Assembly (NCBI GenBank): GCA_021156105.1
Contig: JAJNBD010000004.1
Coordinates: 186,001-250,000, forward strand
Reading direction: 5' to 3'
DNA length: 64,000 nucleotides
Source of the DNA: Gammaproteobacteria bacterium
GTDB lineage: Bacteria; Pseudomonadota; Gammaproteobacteria; CAISUE01
The translations under genes and the position numbers were made by a program. The notes under the pieces are model-generated. The model did not search any database. It was not told the DNA's origin and worked only from the letters and a program-made list of their open reading frames with translations. Shown in pieces: positions 18,473 to 26,533 of this stretch (its first letter is position 1; each line of letters opens with the position of its first letter).

Positions 18473-18745
18473 ATGAGAAGAGCTCTAACCCAATCAAGCA
18501 ATTATCAAGAATCTAAATCAGCGCATAGTTACAGTTATAGCTATAGTTCAGAAATGTCTTCTGCCATGGTATCTGGCGACCAGCAAGCTGGAAAAGACAA
18601 AGATCATTGTACGTTAACTTTGCGTTTTAACGAGGCTTGTAAAGCTAAAGAGATGGAAGATTGCGCAAAGGTGACTGATCATGATCCAACGGCTGCTGCC
18701 ATGGGATGTTTGGGTCAGCTTAGCGGCTGTCCTATCAGCAATTAG
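18473..18745 (+). CDS. Small hypothetical protein, low confidence
   Basis: This is a 90-residue frame starting MRRALTQSSNYQESKSAHSY; an upstream TTG at 18464 is possible. It has a serine/tyrosine-rich N-terminal part (SYSYSYSSEMSS) and a cysteine-containing C-terminal half with CKAKEMEDC and CLGQLSGC. There is no clear ribosome-binding site and no known domain. Its stop overlaps the convergent thpR stop by 4 bases. It may be a genuine small gene or a chance frame. Confidence 0.35.
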   Translation: MRRALTQSSNYQESKSAHSYSYSYSSEMSSAMVSGDQQAGKDKDHCTLTLRFNEACKAKEMEDCAKVTDHDPTAAAMGCLGQLSGCPISN

Positions 18746-19284
18746 TTATTGTAATTAATGATTTCAATAGGTCGATAAGTAAAAACCCCATCTTTTTGCA
18801 CGCTTTCATAAATCACAATTTCATTAAAGGCAAATGCACAATCTAAGTCTGGTAATTCGATCTGATGCAGCAATCCACGCTCTTTGCTTCTTGCAAGAGT
18901 GAAATGTGGCAAAAATTCTCTTGCTTCAGCTGGGTAGCCTAAGGCGCTGACGCATTGATCAATTTGCAATTTTAACGCCATTAATTCACGAGTCTTTTTC
19001 ACGCGATAAGCTAATATACTAGGCGCTTCTAAATCCGGTAGCAAGAGTTTTTTTTGTGGTTCAATAAAGATTTTATTTTCAGGTAAAACAATTTTTTCTA
19101 ATAAAAAAATCAATGCGCGAATATGGCTTGGATCAAACTCCGTAAAAAAATGTAGCGTTAAATGAAGTTTTTCAGGTTTGGTTAAATACAACTTTTCAGG
19201 ATATAAAATGGCTAAATCATGTAAAACAGATTTAAAATTCTGCATGGCATTGGCCGCGGGCGGAATAGCAATAAATGCGCGCAT
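18742..19284 (-). CDS. thpR: RNA 2',3'-cyclic phosphodiesterase ThpR (2'-5' RNA ligase family)
   Basis: This 180-residue protein of the 2H phosphoesterase superfamily has both catalytic HxTx motifs, HLTL at residues 41-44 and HFTL at 127-130. It starts MRAFIAIPPA, typical of the family. Members hydrolyse 2',3'-cyclic phosphate RNA ends and can join tRNA halves by 2'-5' linkage. It is the last gene of a tight minus-strand run and starts 3 bases after the preceding MFS gene ends. Confidence 0.92.
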   Translation of the reverse strand: MRAFIAIPPAANAMQNFKSVLHDLAILYPEKLYLTKPEKLHLTLHFFTEFDPSHIRALIFLLEKIVLPENKIFIEPQKKLLLPDLEAPSILAYRVKKTRELMALKLQIDQCVSALGYPAEAREFLPHFTLARSKERGLLHQIELPDLDCAFAFNEIVIYESVQKDGVFTYRPIEIINYNN

Positions 19285-19287
19285 AGT

Positions 19288-20550
19288 TTATTGAGCTCGG
19301 TAATTCCAAAATTTTGGTAGATAATAGCAGCAGGCGGCAACGGCAGCAATGCATAAAACGCCGCCAGAAATAATGGAAAAGGGTACGCCAAATGCGGCTG
19401 CAACTAATGCTGATTCAGTATCGCCAAGTTTGGGGCCGCTTAAATAACTAATCATTTCAATGCCTGAGAGCCTGCCGCGAAATTCATTGGGAATGGTTTG
19501 ATTCCATATCATTTGTCGGAAAATGCCACTAACATTATCTGCTGCCCCTGCGCAAACTAAGAAGAATAGGCTTAACCAAATTTGATGGCTTAAGCCAAAT
19601 AAAATAATGGCGATACCCCAAAGGCTAGCAGCAACTGCAATAGCGACACTATGCCGACTCACGCGATTAATCCAATTGCTAGAAAGTGAAATAATGCCAG
19701 CGCCAGCAGCAGGTGCCGCATAAAGTAAGCCAAGAATTTTGGGGCCGCCATGGGTATGTGCAATGGCAGGAAATAATGCCATGGGCATGCCAAAAATCAT
19801 CGCAAAAAAGTCAACAAAATAAGTGCCAAGCAATTCTTGGCGTGAAAAGGCATATTGGCAACCTTCTTTAAATGCAGAAAAAGTTGATTGGTCTTTTCCT
19901 TTTTGTGTATGTGATAAGGCTGGTAGTCTGAGAACACAAGTTAAAGCAATTAAGAAGCTTACAAAATCGCAGCTATAGGCGGTAGCAAGACCAAAATGGG
20001 CAATGATTAAGCCACCAATCGCTGGTCCGCCTAATGCGCCAAAGCTATAGCTGATGCCAGCTAGCGCGCCAACAGCGCCAAAATCTTTTTTATCCACCAA
20101 TTGCTGTTGAATACTTACCGATGCAGGACGCTGCAAGCCGCTTAAACCAAACATAATGGCAGATGTGATGAATATAATAGAAATATGTGGTTTGAGCAGT
20201 GTGGCATTCCAGATTAGTAGGCTGCTACATAAGGCAAGAAAAAGATTGGTGAAAATTAAAATTTTTGAACGCTGTTGCCGATCAGCTAAAACGCCGCCAA
20301 ATAAGGCGGTAAAGAGTAAAGGTAATAATTGGCAAAGGCTTAATAAGCCGACAAATAAAGTGGAGTGTGTCTCAAGATAAATTTGATAAGGCAAGGCAAT
20401 GCTCGAAATCATTGTGCCAAAGTAAGAAATAACCTGCGCAAAGTAAAGTGTTCGGTAGTTAGGATTATGTTTTAATAAGTTAAGATAATGCATAAGAATT
20501 TTAAATTTATTACCTGTTGCCATTGCAAGGAATGCAAAGCGTAGCAACAC
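19288..20550 (-). CDS. MFS exporter, EntS-like
   Basis: This protein of up to 420 residues has about 12 membrane segments. It has the MFS_3/EntS layout: an N-terminal NYRTLYFAQVISYFGTMIS helix, then the loop GGVLADRQQRSK (MFS motif A). Relatives export siderophores or drugs; the substrate here is unknown. The start is uncertain. Met12 or Met20 (20493) fits the family better than the first Met, and none has a good ribosome-binding site. It lies 36 bases after the ABC-F gene and 3 bases before thpR, in a four-gene operon. Confidence 0.8.
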   Translation of the reverse strand: MLLRFAFLAMATGNKFKILMHYLNLLKHNPNYRTLYFAQVISYFGTMISSIALPYQIYLETHSTLFVGLLSLCQLLPLLFTALFGGVLADRQQRSKILIFTNLFLALCSSLLIWNATLLKPHISIIFITSAIMFGLSGLQRPASVSIQQQLVDKKDFGAVGALAGISYSFGALGGPAIGGLIIAHFGLATAYSCDFVSFLIALTCVLRLPALSHTQKGKDQSTFSAFKEGCQYAFSRQELLGTYFVDFFAMIFGMPMALFPAIAHTHGGPKILGLLYAAPAAGAGIISLSSNWINRVSRHSVAIAVAASLWGIAIILFGLSHQIWLSLFFLVCAGAADNVSGIFRQMIWNQTIPNEFRGRLSGIEMISYLSGPKLGDTESALVAAAFGVPFSIISGGVLCIAAVAACCYYLPKFWNYRAQ

Positions 20551-20586
20551 ATTGCATCAGTTAAACTACATTCTCTTGATTAACAA

Positions 20587-22425
20587 CTAATCTTGTAAGT
20601 CCAACCATTCTTGTTCAAGTATCTTTTCTTGCTGTAAAAGTTTATCTTGCTCAGCGAGAAGGTTTTTTAAGCCAGCATTTTCTTGTGCGATATACAGCGC
20701 GGAATCCGCAAGCTTTTCTTCCAATTGCTTTTTCTGTTGCACAATAATTTCCATTTGCTTCTCAATTTTTTCTAATTTAGCTTTTAAGGCACGCTGTTGT
20801 TTATTCGACTGCTGACTTTGCTGGCTTGTTGCAATAGTAGGTGTTTTTGCTTGTGTCATATCGCGACGATATTCTTGTAACCATTTTTCGTAATCTTCTA
20901 AATCGCCATCAAAATCTTTAACGCGCTGGTTGGCAACTAAAATTAATTCATCGGTACAGCTACGTAACAAATGGCGGTCATGCGATACTACAATCATTGC
21001 GCCTTGATAATTTTGCAAGGCTAATGTTAATGCTTCGCGCATTTCAAGATCTAAGTGGTTGGTTGGCTCGTCAAGTAAAAGTAAATTTGGTCTTTGCCAA
21101 ATTAGCAAGGCTAATGCTAAGCGTGATTTTTCTCCGCCAGAAAAAGGTCCAACGGGCGTCAGTGCTTGTTCGTTGCTAAAACCAAAACTGCCAAGATAAT
21201 TACGTAAATCTTGTTGACTTGCTTCGGGACTCAAACGCTGCAAATGTAATAAGGGCGAAGCATTTAAATCTAAACTATCCAATTGATGTTGCGAAAAATA
21301 ACCAATGCGTACTTTAGGGTTGATAAATAATTCGCCTATTAATGGTATTAGTTCGCCTGCTAAACATTTAATTAACGTAGATTTGCCTGCGCCATTAGGT
21401 CCAATCAAGCCAATACGCGCTTGCCCCATTAAATTAACAGAAACATTTTGTAACACGGTTTTATTCTCATACCCTAAGTCAGCCTTGTCTAATTTTAATA
21501 GCGGATTAGAACAAGGTGGTGCTTCGCGAAAAGAAAATTGAAAAGCACTATTTACATGCACTGCTTGGATAATGTCCATGCGTTCCAGGGCTTTAATACG
21601 GCTTTGTGCTTGGCGTGCTTTGCTTGCTTTTGCACGAAAACGTTCAATATAACCTTGCAAGTGTGCACGGTCACGTTGTTGTTTTTCATAAGTGGCTTGC
21701 TGTTGTGCTAGGTTTGCGGCGCGTTGTTGTTCAAATGCGCTATAGTCACCGGTGTATAACTTAAGCTGGCGATTGTCTAAATGCACGATATGTGATGCGA
21801 TTGCATCTAAAAAATCTCGATCATGAGAAATAAATAATAATGTGCCCGGATAAGTTTTTAACCAGGCTTCTAACCAAATGATCGCATCTAAATCTAAGTG
21901 GTTGGTTGGCTCGTCTAATAACAAAAGGTCTGAGCGACACATGAGCGTACGTGCTAAATTTAAGCGCATACGCCAGCCACCGGAAAATTGACTAACACGA
22001 TATTGTTGTTCTTCTGTGGTAAAACCAAGGCCATACATTAATTGCGCGGCTCGAGCGTTTGCACTGTAAGCACCAATAGTTTCCATGCGGGTATAAATTT
22101 CAGCAATTTCGACGCCATCGTCAGTTTCGCTTAATCTTTTTTCTAGCGCACGTAATTCTTGATCGCCATCAATGACGTATTCAATTGCCGTCTGTTCTAA
22201 TGCGGGAACTTCTTGTTCTAAATGGGCAATTTTTAAATGCTTAGGCAAAAAAACATCGCCAAGGTCTGGCGTAAGCTTTCCCGTCAGTAGCGCAAATAAA
22301 CTCGATTTGCCCGCGCCATTTTCACCAATAATGCCAACTTTTTGCCCGCTCAATAACGTTAGACTCGTCTCATCTAATAATTGCTTCAAGCCACGTTGTA
22401 AAGAAATATTGATTAACTTGATCAT
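20587..22425 (-). CDS. ABC-F family ATPase, YheS-like
   Basis: This 612-residue protein has two ABC domains and no membrane segments. Walker A motifs are GENGAGKSS near residue 34 and GPNGAGKST near 340. Signatures FSGGWRM and FSGGEKSR are each followed by LLLDEPTNHLD. The inter-domain linker is basic (FRAKASKARQAQSRIKALER), and the C-terminal tail is a charged coiled coil. ABC-F proteins act on ribosomes. Length and order resemble E. coli YheS. The ribosome-binding site GGAG lies within the 3' end of the upstream MFS gene, only 6 bases away, so the two are coupled. Confidence 0.9.
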   Translation of the reverse strand: MIKLINISLQRGLKQLLDETSLTLLSGQKVGIIGENGAGKSSLFALLTGKLTPDLGDVFLPKHLKIAHLEQEVPALEQTAIEYVIDGDQELRALEKRLSETDDGVEIAEIYTRMETIGAYSANARAAQLMYGLGFTTEEQQYRVSQFSGGWRMRLNLARTLMCRSDLLLLDEPTNHLDLDAIIWLEAWLKTYPGTLLFISHDRDFLDAIASHIVHLDNRQLKLYTGDYSAFEQQRAANLAQQQATYEKQQRDRAHLQGYIERFRAKASKARQAQSRIKALERMDIIQAVHVNSAFQFSFREAPPCSNPLLKLDKADLGYENKTVLQNVSVNLMGQARIGLIGPNGAGKSTLIKCLAGELIPLIGELFINPKVRIGYFSQHQLDSLDLNASPLLHLQRLSPEASQQDLRNYLGSFGFSNEQALTPVGPFSGGEKSRLALALLIWQRPNLLLLDEPTNHLDLEMREALTLALQNYQGAMIVVSHDRHLLRSCTDELILVANQRVKDFDGDLEDYEKWLQEYRRDMTQAKTPTIATSQQSQQSNKQQRALKAKLEKIEKQMEIIVQQKKQLEEKLADSALYIAQENAGLKNLLAEQDKLLQQEKILEQEWLDLQD

Positions 22426-22431
22426 TGCTGC

Positions 22432-23613
22432 TTACTCCCACGCTCTTTGGCGATAGCCTGCGGCATATTTTAGCGTGGTCAGAAGCGCAGCGAAGCCGAA
22501 GGTAAATGAAGTGAGTGCAAAGCTTAACAAACTAAAGTTAAAATATTGGCAAATGGAATTTGCAATAAAAATACCTACAGCAAAAGCAAGCGTTTGAATA
22601 AAGCCGAACATCGTAGAAAGGAGGTTGGTCGAAAAAGCTTTATTTGCCATAACTAAACGGAAGATGCAGCCATTAGCAAGCCCAAGGCCTAGTGTATAAA
22701 TGAATTGGCCACTAACAAAAATGTAAATATTTGCATGGCCTAATACGCTAACACCTAAACCCGCGGCGACTAATACAATGCCGGCTTTAATTAAATTCGC
22801 AATAGGAAATTCACCGGCTAAAAACTGCATTAAAGCACTCGACAGTGCCATACCGCTAATGCTAATCAATTGATAAATCCCATAATGCGTATAATTTTGC
22901 TGCAGTTTAACCAGTATTAAGTTAGGTGCTTGACTGATCCAAAGTAAAACGGGCATGGTTATAAGAGTGACGCAGCTTGTGCCAAGCATAAATTGCTTAT
23001 CTTTAACCACCTGCCAGTATTGCTTAATAAGGCTATGAATATTGACCTGCTGTGTTTGTGGTTTATCATGAGGCGTATAACGGCAAAGCCCCGCTAGAGA
23101 AGTCATACATAGAATAGCGGTGAAATAAAACACATAGCGCCAAGAAAAATGGCTGACAATAAGCGTACCTAAGACTGGGCCGATTAAAGGGGCAAGGATG
23201 GTAAGGTTACTCATTAAAGCAATTAATTTTACGGCACCTTTGTCATTAAAATTACTGTGAATGAGTGCATAACCTGTTGCAATGACAGCCATGCCGCTAC
23301 CTTCTAGAAAGCGCCAAAGCATAAAAGCATTAATGCTTTGGCTAAAAGTAATTAAAATAGTAAAGACAAGAAATAAGGTATTGCCAAGAAGAATCGCTAA
23401 TCGTTTGCCATAACGTTCAGCAAAACCACCGACAACTAATAATAAAGCACAGTTACCTATAATATAGGCGCTTAAAGATAGCGCAACATAGCTTTGCGGT
23501 GCGTGGAATTCATTAATGACTTGAATCATGCCTGGCATGATCATGTCATTTGAAAGATAAGTAGCAAGTTCATATAGCACTAAAGAAAGTGCAAAAAAAT
23601 ATAAGGGACGCAT
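22432..23613 (-). CDS. MFS drug efflux transporter, DHA1/MdfA-like
   Basis: This 393-residue protein has 12 predicted membrane segments. The first helix contains YELATYLSNDMIMPGM, close to the MdfA/DHA1 acidic-residue motif. Motif A is seen as GGFAERYGKRLAI and motif C as LAPLIGPVLG. The family expels cationic or neutral drugs in exchange for protons. It is the first gene of the MFS, ABC-F, MFS, thpR run. A ribosome-binding site is present (revcomp AACAGGATT). Confidence 0.83.
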   Translation of the reverse strand: MRPLYFFALSLVLYELATYLSNDMIMPGMIQVINEFHAPQSYVALSLSAYIIGNCALLLVVGGFAERYGKRLAILLGNTLFLVFTILITFSQSINAFMLWRFLEGSGMAVIATGYALIHSNFNDKGAVKLIALMSNLTILAPLIGPVLGTLIVSHFSWRYVFYFTAILCMTSLAGLCRYTPHDKPQTQQVNIHSLIKQYWQVVKDKQFMLGTSCVTLITMPVLLWISQAPNLILVKLQQNYTHYGIYQLISISGMALSSALMQFLAGEFPIANLIKAGIVLVAAGLGVSVLGHANIYIFVSGQFIYTLGLGLANGCIFRLVMANKAFSTNLLSTMFGFIQTLAFAVGIFIANSICQYFNFSLLSFALTSFTFGFAALLTTLKYAAGYRQRAWE

Positions 23614-24319
23614 AAATAAATCCTGTTAATTTTTCTTCTGTTTTTTGTGTTCATCATAAATGCAAGACGAATCCATGGTTGTTTAGGGATGGCTTGCGGG
23701 CTGTCGCGACAAAAAGCAACGTTTACGTCTTCGTTTATGAGTAATCAAAAATTTCAAATGATTTTGGGAGAACCGGCGAAGGTCATCCACTATTATCAGT
23801 AGCTTTTCAACCTTTTATCAAGCATATGCAACACGGATGACAAGGTTGAACTGTCTATTTTCAGCAGAAAGTGTATCTGCTTTAAGTGGCAACATGGCTA
23901 ATGAACAAGTGGACGCATTGGAGTGTGCTCATAATTTTTAGTGGAAGAATTTTAGCATAGAGTTTACAGGATAGGGAAGAGAGATTTAATACTCCTGAAA
24001 AACAACATAAGGTAATATAGAGTTATTTCCGTTAATAGTTAGCGTTTTATTAGAATATTTTTATCGGAATAAAATTGACGAGCGGTTAAACAAATGGTCA
24101 TACTAAATTCTTTGGGGCTATTGTTATCTTGCTGATTCAATAATTTATTAAAATGATTGGGTTTTATTCGTTGCTTAGAATAAGCTGATTTTGCTAAAGC
24201 TAAAAATATGCGTAATAAAAATTAATTTTTCAAGGCAACGGTCTAAGGCCTTGTGAGGCATGTATGTATTTTTAAATAGTAACGGGAGGGCTGGGTTCTC
24301 TGTCTAGTCTTAAGGTTGT
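23614..24319. other. 706-base gene-free region
   Basis: I find no convincing gene. A 9-base inverted repeat (TTCAACCTT at 23806-23814, AAGGTTGAA at 23842-23850) brackets a 27-base loop. The plus-strand frame 23837-23938 (34 codons, MTRLNCLFSAESVSALSG...) has protein-like composition but no ribosome-binding site, and may be debris. The right end, next to the hotdog-like gene stop at 24320, has no clear terminator hairpin. Confidence 0.3.
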
Positions 24320-24796
24320 TTAACCACTAACAGGCACGACTTCTTCATCGAAAGGAAGAAACATTGAGCCTTCAGCAAAAATGTTTCCCTCATCATAATT
24401 AGCTACCATTCGATATAAAATCCCTGTATTGGTTTTGCGGTATTGTAAAATTTCAACAATTACCGGAAATTCTCTTTTGGTAATATATTTTATAAATTTA
24501 TAAGAAATTTTGCGAGGAGTTCCCATTTTAGTAATAGGACTGTTATCCCATCTTGCATATATTATTCCTAGTTGTTGAAACCAATGTACAGCTTGAAGAG
24601 CAGAAAAATGATAAAAAACCCCTTTGGACTCGTAAAATAAATGGTTCACGCGTAGATTTGCAATCAACTTACCCTTTTCTATCATTAAACCTTTTATAAC
24701 TACCTCATCTTCTTTAAAACCATATAAATAATATGGGCTCATTAGACGTGTTAGATCCGCATCATTTAACTCCTGCATCTTATAAATATTCTCCAT
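24320..24796 (-). CDS. Hotdog-fold-like protein (thioesterase/dehydratase type), tentative
   Basis: This 158-residue protein has no membrane segment. Two segments have the pattern of a hotdog fold: a central helix after a turn (FYHFSALQAVHWFQQLG) and a long late strand pair (REFPVIVEILQYRKTNTG, then NIFAEGSMFLPF). This resembles small acyl-thioesterases or FabZ/ApeI-type dehydratases. No catalytic residue can be assigned with certainty, so the fold call is tentative. Its start overlaps the stop of the glycine-rich-domain-like gene, so the two are translationally coupled. It is the last gene of the peptide cassette. Confidence 0.5.
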   Translation of the reverse strand: MENIYKMQELNDADLTRLMSPYYLYGFKEDEVVIKGLMIEKGKLIANLRVNHLFYESKGVFYHFSALQAVHWFQQLGIIYARWDNSPITKMGTPRKISYKFIKYITKREFPVIVEILQYRKTNTGILYRMVANYDEGNIFAEGSMFLPFDEEVVPVSG

Positions 24797-25193
24797 ACTC
24801 TGAAAAATATAGCGTTTGAGTTACCTCATCAAACATTCTTACAAATTCTTGGTGGGCATCTTTTGAGGGTTCTCCAGGAAAATGGTGTAAATACTGACCA
24901 AAGATTTGCAGACAATCTGAATAATATTGTCGTGTATGCAGAATATGTTCATGCCAAAACTCATCAATTTGTTTAGAGGGAGGAATGGTTTGACCTGGGT
25001 ATTTTTTAAGCAAAAAAAGATAATTTTTATACATCTTAGAGCAAATAGTCGCCTCATGCCTTGTCCAGCCACTAACCCTGGGATTAGAAGACATCCTCTT
25101 AACGATATATGTTAAATCTAGGGTTTCTATATAATTTTTTGCTTCTTCAAGGGTGGGTGTAGGCATGTCTGATTTAGTATCTAATAAAGACAT
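24780..25193 (-). CDS. Glycine-rich-domain-containing-protein-like (DUF1399-type) protein
   Basis: This 137-residue protein has the signature IDEFWHEHILHTRQYYSDC followed by GQYLHHFPG. It is characteristic of a small bacterial family named after plant glycine-rich domain proteins, in which conserved His/Trp residues line one helix pair. The function of the family is not established. AGGAT lies 7 bases before the ATG. It lies downstream of the 44-residue peptide gene across a terminator and overlaps the hotdog-like gene by 17 bases. This arrangement suggests a cassette acting on the peptide or on a shared substrate. Confidence 0.65.
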   Translation of the reverse strand: MSLLDTKSDMPTPTLEEAKNYIETLDLTYIVKRMSSNPRVSGWTRHEATICSKMYKNYLFLLKKYPGQTIPPSKQIDEFWHEHILHTRQYYSDCLQIFGQYLHHFPGEPSKDAHQEFVRMFDEVTQTLYFSEYGEYL

Positions 25194-25269
25194 GTGTAAT
25201 CCTATAAAATAGGTTAATTTAAAAAAAGAGTAAGCTATATACCTTTTTACTATTTTCTTTAGTCATTTT

Positions 25270-25289
25270 AAAAGCGGGCCTAAGCCCGC
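25270..25289 (-). terminator. Rho-independent terminator after the small peptide gene
   Basis: On the minus strand GCGGGC-TTAG-GCCCGC (25274-25289) is followed by TTTT (25270-25273). It starts 22 bases after the peptide stop codon and lies before the glycine-rich-like gene. It probably keeps peptide mRNA abundant while allowing some read-through, as is common for precursor-peptide operons. Confidence 0.75.
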
Positions 25290-25311
25290 CAAGAATAACA
25301 GCGTTTTTTTA

Positions 25312-25446
25312 TTAACCGCCCGCGGTTCCATTTGAGCTACAAGCAACCGTGATTTCTGCAGGGCTTTTCTCCAGTGGAGATTTTTTAATAAACTTCGATT
25401 TAATAAAAATTGTGCTCTTATTTTTTGAAGATTTCTTGATTTTCAT
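25312..25446 (-). CDS. 44-residue peptide, candidate precursor peptide ending in Gly-Gly
   Basis: This short gene has a strong ribosome-binding site (AAGGA, 9 bases before ATG) and its own terminator. The product begins MKIKKSSKNKSTIFIKSKF, is lysine-rich and almost free of acidic residues. It ends SPAEITVACSSNGTAGG, with one cysteine in a small-residue tail. A basic leader-like half followed by a small-residue core, a dedicated terminator and tightly linked small genes downstream together look like a ribosomal peptide precursor. I know no matching family. No radical-SAM, YcaO, lanthionine or ABC-peptidase gene is adjacent, so processing is unexplained. Alternatives are an antimicrobial or regulatory peptide. 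Confidence 0.6.
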   Translation of the reverse strand: MKIKKSSKNKSTIFIKSKFIKKSPLEKSPAEITVACSSNGTAGG

Positions 25447-25506
25447 ATTTAAGGTTCCTTTTAGTAAAAAATTTAGTAAAAAAATTGGCTAAAATCATCC
25501 TAACTA

Positions 25507-25992
25507 TTATCGTGCCCTGACAGAATAATTAGCTTCGCAATAACCACCAATATCTACCCGCCCTTGGCCTGAATAGTCACCTGTGTTAATTATTCCATCA
25601 GCAACAACCCTCATATCATTAAATGTTTTGCCATTATCAAAGCTTGCTCTACTTACGCCCTCCCAGCTTCTAAATAAAAGCTTATTAGAACCACCAGGGA
25701 TGGTTTTTGTTGCTCTTAGAGAAATTAAGGCATTCTGATTATTGATAGTAACAGGGGTAGACGTAGATTTAATAAAATCTTCTTTACCAGAGGCAGCTGC
25801 GGCAGTTGGTGCTGGTAAAATAATCTCAGAAAATAAACTCTTACATTGAGACAAAGAGGCTTTTGGGGAGAGTGATTTAATATTCGAAAATTGAATATCT
25901 CTTTGCTGTGCCATAGCTAAATTCATTGAATTAATTAAAACGAAGAAGGTTGCCCCAATAATTAGAGGTTTTTTGCTATCAGTTTTTCGCAT
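25507..25992 (-). CDS. Exported protein of unknown function upstream of the peptide gene
   Basis: This is a 161-residue protein from the start at 25992, chosen because AAGGA lies 9-10 bases before it; the frame is open back to 26043. Residues 1-28 form a signal peptide (basic MRKTDSKK, a hydrophobic run, then AMA-Q). The mature part is probably beta-rich, with a small-residue stretch (LPAPTAAAASG) and two cysteines, one near the C-terminus in GGYCEANYSV. I recognise no domain. It precedes the 44-residue peptide gene by 60 bases on the same strand and may share its transcript. Confidence 0.65.
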   Translation of the reverse strand: MRKTDSKKPLIIGATFFVLINSMNLAMAQQRDIQFSNIKSLSPKASLSQCKSLFSEIILPAPTAAAASGKEDFIKSTSTPVTINNQNALISLRATKTIPGGSNKLLFRSWEGVSRASFDNGKTFNDMRVVADGIINTGDYSGQGRVDIGGYCEANYSVRAR

Positions 25993-26533
25993 AAACATTA
26001 TCCTTAATAAAGTAATCAAGTAATAACTCATTGTTATAAACATATTCCTACTAACAATTAGTTAGGCTTGTTTTTGAGACTAGCTTAGTAAATTTAGTTT
26101 GTCAACGGGGTGGGTTGCCGTTTGCTCGTTGATGCTGTAGGTGTGGTTTACACACACTTTTCTTATCTACTTAATTTATTCTTTGTGGTGCAATGGCTAT
26201 TTTCGTTAATGCTATTGATGCTTTTTCTTGGTAAATTGTTGTTTGAATGTTAATTTGGCATCATCCTTGCAATAAGCTTAATGAACTAGCGAGTAATGAA
26301 GAAATCTTTATTTTTTTATTTAAAATAGGCTATACTGCTTTGAAAATAAAAACAAATTAGGATACTATTGAGGTTGATGTTTGTATTCCTACAGTTTAAT
26401 GCGTTTTATGTGCAGGGCATGCTTAAAATACAAAAGGTTTGTTAATGCATTAAAAAAATAGTTGTTTTTCAATACTGCTAGTAGAGAAGTTAGCGGCTTT
26501 TTAACAACAAATAAAATAAATTGAGGTCTTCCT
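25993..26533. other. 541-base gene-free region before the POT transporter
   Basis: This very AT-rich divergent region has no frame I would call. TATACT at 26331-26336 could be a -10 for the downstream transporter, but no matching -35 is clear. The left part probably holds the minus-strand promoter of the peptide cassette. Confidence 0.3.
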
